In this document: piece by piece, positions 60,801 through 64,000 of the stretch
Position numbering within the stretch: position 1 is the first letter of the stretch
Layout: each line of letters opens with the position of its first letter
Origin: Clostridiales bacterium
GTDB lineage: Bacteria > Bacillota > Clostridia > Peptostreptococcales > Anaerovoracaceae
Direction: 5' to 3'
Length of the DNA stretch: 64,000 nt
NCBI GenBank assembly: GCA_015058215.1
Contig: SVCU01000002.1
Coordinates: forward strand, 111,501 to 175,500
Program-made: the position numbers and the translations under genes
The notes under the pieces: generated by a model
The model's database searches: none
The model's input: only the letters and a program-made list of their open reading frames with translations
Told to the model about the DNA's origin: nothing

Positions 60801-60844
60801 AACATATCCCCGTCCGGGAAGGGGATGACCCTTTTGCGGAGTAG
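57803..60844 (+). CDS. STAND-family NTPase with C-terminal TPR array
   Basis: 1013 residues. A short leader (VRVFTDRETPREAFWHQYDTLRREL) is followed by a STAND/NB-ARC-like core: Walker A GMGGMGKT (52-59), Walker B LVIFLDT (221-227) with DTYE, sensor-like VIGGREM (264-270) and GSPEYLDL (321-328). A helical, probably winged-helix region (about 340-470) leads to TPRs of the kinesin-light-chain type (about 530-1000; for example ENHPETVSSMATLANVYMEERNMEAAITLYRRAY). No signal peptide, membrane segment or N-terminal effector is visible. STAND proteins are signal-driven oligomerising switches, some in phage defence; the role here is unknown. GACGAGGTCC precedes the ATG, a weak ribosome binding site. 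It has its own promoter. Confidence 0.87.
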   Translation: MKVRERARKEEWKAVRVFTDRETPREAFWHQYDTLRRELPYVKNVHVLSFFGMGGMGKTRLLEKLEEELKEKLEDPGFVRYDFKGKTERREVLRALKTMLYKKYKFLFPVYELADYTYSKKIGEDRKAPEVQELSKQNPGLDLTFDLLAELTRELVPGIGVAKKIWDYADKGQAALRNKLKPYQLEMDRMDAMTPDELYDFLPVLFAEELSRNLEQRQGPLVIFLDTYECLVNELGGEGEPLQNDLWLRGEDGLIQNTAGVLWVIGGREMLKWKLLDKDWDDVLETHLLEELSYSDCNWFLEKAGISDETLRQELCRKSKGSPEYLDLCLKQYEHMKNSGEEITADDFEETPEKLVARLEHYMKPEQKDLVSLLACLGRWNDSLLVEAAERALLQFSFSTYESIKGLSFVTETGAGEYAVTRLAESVFGKKCPQILKERAAAFGLEKFLPVLESAGPLEPRYEEALRYAFRFTLLLHEARPEGLQQAYTETLQKPLRKLWEAGRFLQAEELLRQLEDWTAVKPEAVLQGVLKTNRSCVLRGKGEFAAALHSASVALECLEGCIPEKHPAMLDARDAYSAALYENEQYERALEWTRETANLRCVVNGETAEETLRTRSNLSACLYSLGRQALQKNHQLEAAPYFDEALKENERVLQILLQEKGSKDPETLRVQGNRVNMLLAAGHTLWEAKKLAEETYLLRKDVLGENHPETVSSMATLANVYMEERNMEAAITLYRRAYMDRVEILGKEHLLTLDSLGRMASALAMVGRMDSALAGWRKVYETYRERLGDRAENTLGAAYRYANLLYESNRAAEAEALLPPVIEKWEKTKGKNHPWVLYAMHLLSRCIAKQEGREEEVLQLRKESLQRHLKTHSPFAESSLNLQKAVCEVLVSLGRGEEAAAELEQLLQSCRAFGEADPAAEGEILWALAEQYEELGRMEEAIARGKELVQYGRTHLPEKHSLTWFAVDRVTEWLHKAGRIEEAQALEEEQYAVLHKLAEHIPVREGDDPFAE

Positions 60845-60886
60845 GCCGAAAATAAGCCGGCTGCAGAACGGGATGGGCTTGAAGGC

Positions 60887-60915
60887 TTGTCCTTTTCCCA
60901 AAAGCAAATTATAAT
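60887..60915 (+). promoter_or_regulatory. Promoter of the M20 amidohydrolase gene
   Basis: TTGTCC, 17 bases, TATAAT, about 35 bases before the start. Confidence 0.82.
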
Positions 60916-60948
60916 GGTCCTAACGAAGAAATAAAAAGGAGACTGGCC

Positions 60949-62304
60949 ATGAAAGCGAAGTACGAAGCCTGTGTGGAACCCCATCGTCAACTGATTCTGG
61001 ATGCGGAACGCTACCTTTGGAACCATCCCGAAACGGGATACCGGGAATGGCAGGCCCATGCCTATTTGGCAGAGGCATACCGCAAACTGGGCTACGAACT
61101 GACCGAAGCCGGCGATATTCCCGGCTTTACTGCCGAAGTGGACACGGGCCGTCCCGGCCCCACTGTCGCCGTTTTCGGTGAACTGGACTCCTTGCTTTGC
61201 GATACCCACCCCGAAGCGGACCCCACCACCGGCGCGGTCCACGCCTGCGGCCACAACGCACAGTCTGCGGCCCTCTTGGGTCTTGCGGCCGCCCTGAAAG
61301 AACCGGGTGCACTGGACAACCTTTGCGGAAAGATCCGCCTGGTGGCTGTTCCTGCCGAAGAACTGATCGAAGTGGAATACCGGGAAACCCTGTACAAGCA
61401 GGGCACCATCCGCTACTTTGGCGGCAAACCGGAATTCATGCGGCGCGGTCTTCTGAACGGCGTCGATCTGGCCTTCATGATCCATCACTGCACCGATGCA
61501 GGCAGCGTGGCTCGTATGGGCGGCGGTTCCAACGGCTGCATCGCCAAAACCATGGTCTTTGAAGGGAAGGCTGCCCATGCCGGCGGTGCTCCTCATCTGG
61601 GGGTCAACGCCCTGTACGCAGCTACCCAGGCCCTGAATGCGGCCAATGCTCTGCGGGAAACCTTCGTCGATAACGAACACATCCGGTTCCATCCCATCAT
61701 CAACCACGGCGGCGCGGTGGTGAACGCTATCCCCGATACCGTTACCATGGAAAGCTACGTGCGCGGCGCCACCATGAAGGAAATCACGGCGGTCAACCGC
61801 AAAATCAACCGGGCCATTGCAGCTTCCGCTGCAGCCCTGGGGGCTAACGTGCACCTGCGGGATATTCCCGGTTACTGGCCCCGCAAGCATTCCGCAAAGT
61901 GCTGCCAGCTGATCGAAGATGTGATGGGTCAGGTGGTAGATAAGGTCGTCGCAGATCCCTCTGCCTGGAGCACCGGCTGCTCGGACATTGGTGACGTGGG
62001 TGCGGTGATGCCCATTCTGCATCCCTACATCAGCGGCGCGGTAGGCACCGGTCACGGCAACGACTACTACATTGCCGACCCCGACACCGCCTGCGTCAAA
62101 TCCGCGGTTTGCCAGCTTCTGCTTCTGGATGCCCTGCTTGCTAACGGCGGTGCCAAGGCAAAAGAACTGATGGACGAATACGAGCCGGACTTCCCCTCTA
62201 TGGAAGACTACTTTGCTTTTATGGATAAGCTGAACCTGGACCAAAAGGCCGTTACCTACGAAGAAGACGGCCGGGTTACCCTGGACTTCGGCCCCGTCCT
62301 GTAA
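60949..62304 (+). CDS. M20-family amidohydrolase (AbgB-like)
   Basis: 451 residues. Metal site motifs FGELDSLLCDTHPEADPTTGAVHACGHNAQSAALLG, VPAEELIEVEYRE, MIHHCTDAG, FEGKAAHAGGAPHLGVNALYA and GTGHGNDYYI. It belongs to the p-aminobenzoyl-glutamate hydrolase/amidohydrolase branch, a cytoplasmic di-metal enzyme cutting N-acyl or amide bonds of amino acids. The substrate is unknown, but the following ornithine-cyclodeaminase-like gene and amino-acid symporter suggest amino-acid derivatives. AAAGGAGA precedes the ATG. Confidence 0.92.
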   Translation: MKAKYEACVEPHRQLILDAERYLWNHPETGYREWQAHAYLAEAYRKLGYELTEAGDIPGFTAEVDTGRPGPTVAVFGELDSLLCDTHPEADPTTGAVHACGHNAQSAALLGLAAALKEPGALDNLCGKIRLVAVPAEELIEVEYRETLYKQGTIRYFGGKPEFMRRGLLNGVDLAFMIHHCTDAGSVARMGGGSNGCIAKTMVFEGKAAHAGGAPHLGVNALYAATQALNAANALRETFVDNEHIRFHPIINHGGAVVNAIPDTVTMESYVRGATMKEITAVNRKINRAIAASAAALGANVHLRDIPGYWPRKHSAKCCQLIEDVMGQVVDKVVADPSAWSTGCSDIGDVGAVMPILHPYISGAVGTGHGNDYYIADPDTACVKSAVCQLLLLDALLANGGAKAKELMDEYEPDFPSMEDYFAFMDKLNLDQKAVTYEEDGRVTLDFGPVL

Positions 62305-62341
62305 TCGATACCGAATCAAACGAAACGAGGAATACATCCCC

Positions 62342-63438
62342 ATGTCTTTTACCCTTCCCCAATACCATCATCCCGATTTTGAAGCTCTGCAGCTCACCCA
62401 GGCTTCCGATGCGGTTTTCGCACCGGCAGAGCTGGACGGCGTTGCCCCGAAAACTACCACAGCACCTCCATGTACCCCGAATACTACAAAGTAAAAGGGC
62501 AGTGGCTACTGGCGGAAGAAAGCCGCATGGACTCCTGTGTGGTGCTGCGTGAAGATGGCACCCTGGCCGTGGTGGAAGCCCGCAACCTGAAAAAAGGTGA
62601 CCTGGTGGCCCTGGGACGCACGGAAAAAGGGGAGGAGGGCATCTATCTCCATGCCAAAGGCTTCCTGGCCCCCGAAGACGAGCTGGAGGATCAGTTCGTG
62701 TTCCGTCAGGGCAGAAGCCGGGAAACCTCCTACGCCAGAGATTACGATAACCTCTTTGAACTTCTGAAATACGAAAAAGAGCACGGCAACATCGTTTGGG
62801 TCATGGGCCCTGCCTTTGCCTTCGATGCCGATGCCCGCCGGGCCATGGAACTGCTCATCGATAACGGCTATGCCCAGGGGGTCCTGGCCGGCAACGCCCT
62901 GGCCACCCACGACCTGGAAGGGGCTCTGCTGCACACCGCCCTGGGGCAGGATATTTACACCCAGCGGTCCAAGCCCAACGGTCACTACAACCATCTGGAT
63001 ATCTGCAACAAGGTGCGCAGAAGCGGTTCCATTTCGCAGTTCATCAAAGATTACGACCTGAATGACGGCATCCTCTGCAGCTGCGTGCGGAACGATGTGC
63101 CCTTCGTGCTGGCCGGCTCCATCCGCGACGACGGCCCTCTGCCGGAAGTGATGGGCAATGTGTATGAGGCGGCGGATGCCATGCGCGGCGTTGTGCGGAA
63201 GGCGACCACCGTCATCTGCATGGCTACCATGCTGCACACCATCGCCACCGGCAACATGACCCCTTCCTTCCGGGTGCTGGAGGACGGCACCGTGCGGCCC
63301 CTCTATCTGTACACCGTGGACATCGACGAATTCGTGGTCAATAAGCTTCTGGACCGGGGCAGCCTCAGCGCCACCACCGTGGTGGCCAACGTACAGGATT
63401 TCATCGTTCTGGTGGCCAAGGGTCTGGGCCTCCTGTGA
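62342..63438 (+). pseudogene. TIGR00300-type (ornithine cyclodeaminase/LOR-SDH-like) gene with a single-base frameshift
   Basis: From ATG 62342 one frame reads MSFTLPQYHHPDFEALQLTQ up to DGVAPK at 62452, then runs to a stop. From that point the next frame reads NYHSTSMYPEYYKVKGQWLLAEESRMDSCVV and is good protein for 320 more residues to 63438. Family members have DGVAPxNFxSTxxPTYVK at this place, so one G is missing after 62449 in CCCCG-AAAAC. Repaired, the protein is about 365 residues. The family contains the ornithine-cyclodeaminase part of cyanobacterial ArgZ/AgrE; activity here is unknown. The frameshift may be real or a sequencing error. Confidence 0.83.
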
Positions 63439-63517
63439 AGAGAACATCAATGTTGCGAATAGGCTCTATTTTTTGAAAACTTTAGCAATATCTTAGCGCG
63501 TTCCGATATCCGGCCTA

Positions 63518-63526
63518 TGGTATAAT
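63518..63526 (+). promoter_or_regulatory. Extended -10 promoter of the symporter gene
   Basis: TGG-TATAAT with a weak -35. A leader hairpin GGGAAG-GGGGAGA-CTTCCC lies at about 63550-63568. Confidence 0.65.
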
Positions 63527-63591
63527 AGGTTAACCCAAAATGAATTTTCGGGAAGGGGGAGACTTCCCGGTAAAAAGAAGGAGGATATCTT

Positions 63592-64000
63592 ATGAACGCA
63601 TTGAAAAAGATTTCACTGCCCGCATGGATCTTCATCGGCATGCTCGCAGGTATTCTGGTCGGACTCTTGTTTATTCCTATTCCGGACTTTACCACCCAGT
63701 GGATCAAACCCATCGGTACGATCTACATCAACCTTCTGAAATTCCTGGTTGTACCTGTCGTTCTGTTCTCCATCGCTGACGGCGTCATCTCCCTGAAAGA
63801 CCTGAAGCGCGTAGGCAGCGTCGGTGCAAAAACTTTCGTTTACTACATGGTGACCACCGCCCTGGCCGTTGTGATCGGTCTGGTGATCGTGAACCTGTTC
63901 AAGGGGTTCTTCCCCCAGCTGCCCGGTGCAGAACTGGAAGACCTGGAGTATGCCGCTAAGGAAGCTCCCAGCGTCATGAGCGTCATCACCGGCATCTTCC
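63592..64000 (+). CDS. Dicarboxylate/amino acid:cation symporter, 5' part
   Basis: The first 136 codons before the window edge. MNALKKISLPAWIFIGMLAGILVGLLF and the second segment with WIKPIGTIYINLLKFLVVPVVLFSIADGV are the N-terminal membrane helices of the DAACS (GltP/DctA) family, Na+ or H+ coupled carriers of glutamate, aspartate, serine or C4-dicarboxylates. AAGGAGG precedes the ATG. It follows the frameshifted TIGR00300 gene and may feed it or the M20 hydrolase with substrate. Confidence 0.92.
   Translation, partial: MNALKKISLPAWIFIGMLAGILVGLLFIPIPDFTTQWIKPIGTIYINLLKFLVVPVVLFSIADGVISLKDLKRVGSVGAKTFVYYMVTTALAVVIGLVIVNLFKGFFPQLPGAELEDLEYAAKEAPSVMSVITGIF

Noticed and set aside
1..64000. CRISPR arrays, insertion sequences, prophage genes, rRNA operons
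   Set aside because: No regularly spaced direct repeats, transposase motifs, phage structural genes or rRNA sequence were seen on reading either strand.

Overview
The window is a stretch of bacterial chromosome with GC content in the high fifties by eye. Most genes start with ATG after a strong AGGAGG-type ribosome binding site. Many intergenic gaps hold vegetative promoters (TTGNNN, usually 17 bp, TATAAT) and intrinsic terminators. The gene set points to an anaerobic member of the Bacillota, probably Clostridia-like: Rex, a 2[4Fe-4S] ferredoxin, the oxygen-sensitive ribonucleotide reductase NrdD/NrdG with a NrdR box, SpoVG, the greA-lysS and spoVG-prs-pth-mfd orders, a PIN/TRAM (YacL-like) gene before ispD, and a QueT queuosine-precursor transporter behind a preQ1 riboswitch. 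I cannot name a species.

Layout. 1-4.75 kb: the tRNA t6A gene set (a PepV-type dipeptidase fused in frame to TsaE, then TsaB, RimI, a small Cys protein, TsaD). 4.9-7.03 kb: two lipoprotein genes richer in AT than their surroundings, the second frameshifted. 7.1-11 kb: cupin, acyl carrier protein, ABC-F ATPase, Rex, ferredoxin. 11.1-16.5 kb: a P-loop/Asp23 fusion, an AI-2E-type exporter, Dus, GreA, LysS. 16.6-19.5 kb: an AT-rich gene of unknown function, an HD-domain protein, riboswitch-queT and a RelE/RelB-type toxin-antitoxin pair. 19.6-25.1 kb: flavodoxin-fold oxidoreductase, AsnS, an EF-G paralogue, thioredoxin, tRNA-Gly(GCC) and a 38-residue membrane microprotein. 25.2-31.8 kb: a MoxR-CoxE-like pair, an FCD-type GntR regulator with panB beside it, and a LytTR/GHKL two-component system. 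31.9-37.5 kb (minus strand): zinc-ribbon/FxLYD membrane protein, nitroreductase, RadA and an OmpR-type two-component system. 37.9-49.6 kb: PIN/TRAM protein, an IspD-IspF fusion, ProS, cyclophilin, LysM/G5/M23 peptidase, CysS, NrdD, NrdG and an ABM-domain protein. 49.7-57.7 kb: MurC (minus), SpoVG, Prs, Pth, Mfd and a SurA-like lipoprotein. 57.8-64 kb: a 1013-residue STAND NTPase with TPRs, an M20 amidohydrolase, a frameshifted ornithine-cyclodeaminase-type gene (TIGR00300) and the start of a dicarboxylate/amino-acid symporter.

Most of the window is housekeeping. The less ordinary signals are: (a) a recurring intergenic hairpin family with a loop of exactly 13 nt, seven copies, with stems that differ but stay perfectly paired; (b) the dipeptidase-TsaE fusion; (c) the same GGTCATACC palindrome in front of an FCD regulator and inside the panB promoter; (d) the preQ1-I type riboswitch before queT; (e) the STAND-TPR protein with its own promoter; (f) the P-loop/Asp23 fusion; and (g) two single-base frameshifts, both next to C runs. 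No CRISPR array, rRNA, insertion sequence or prophage was seen.
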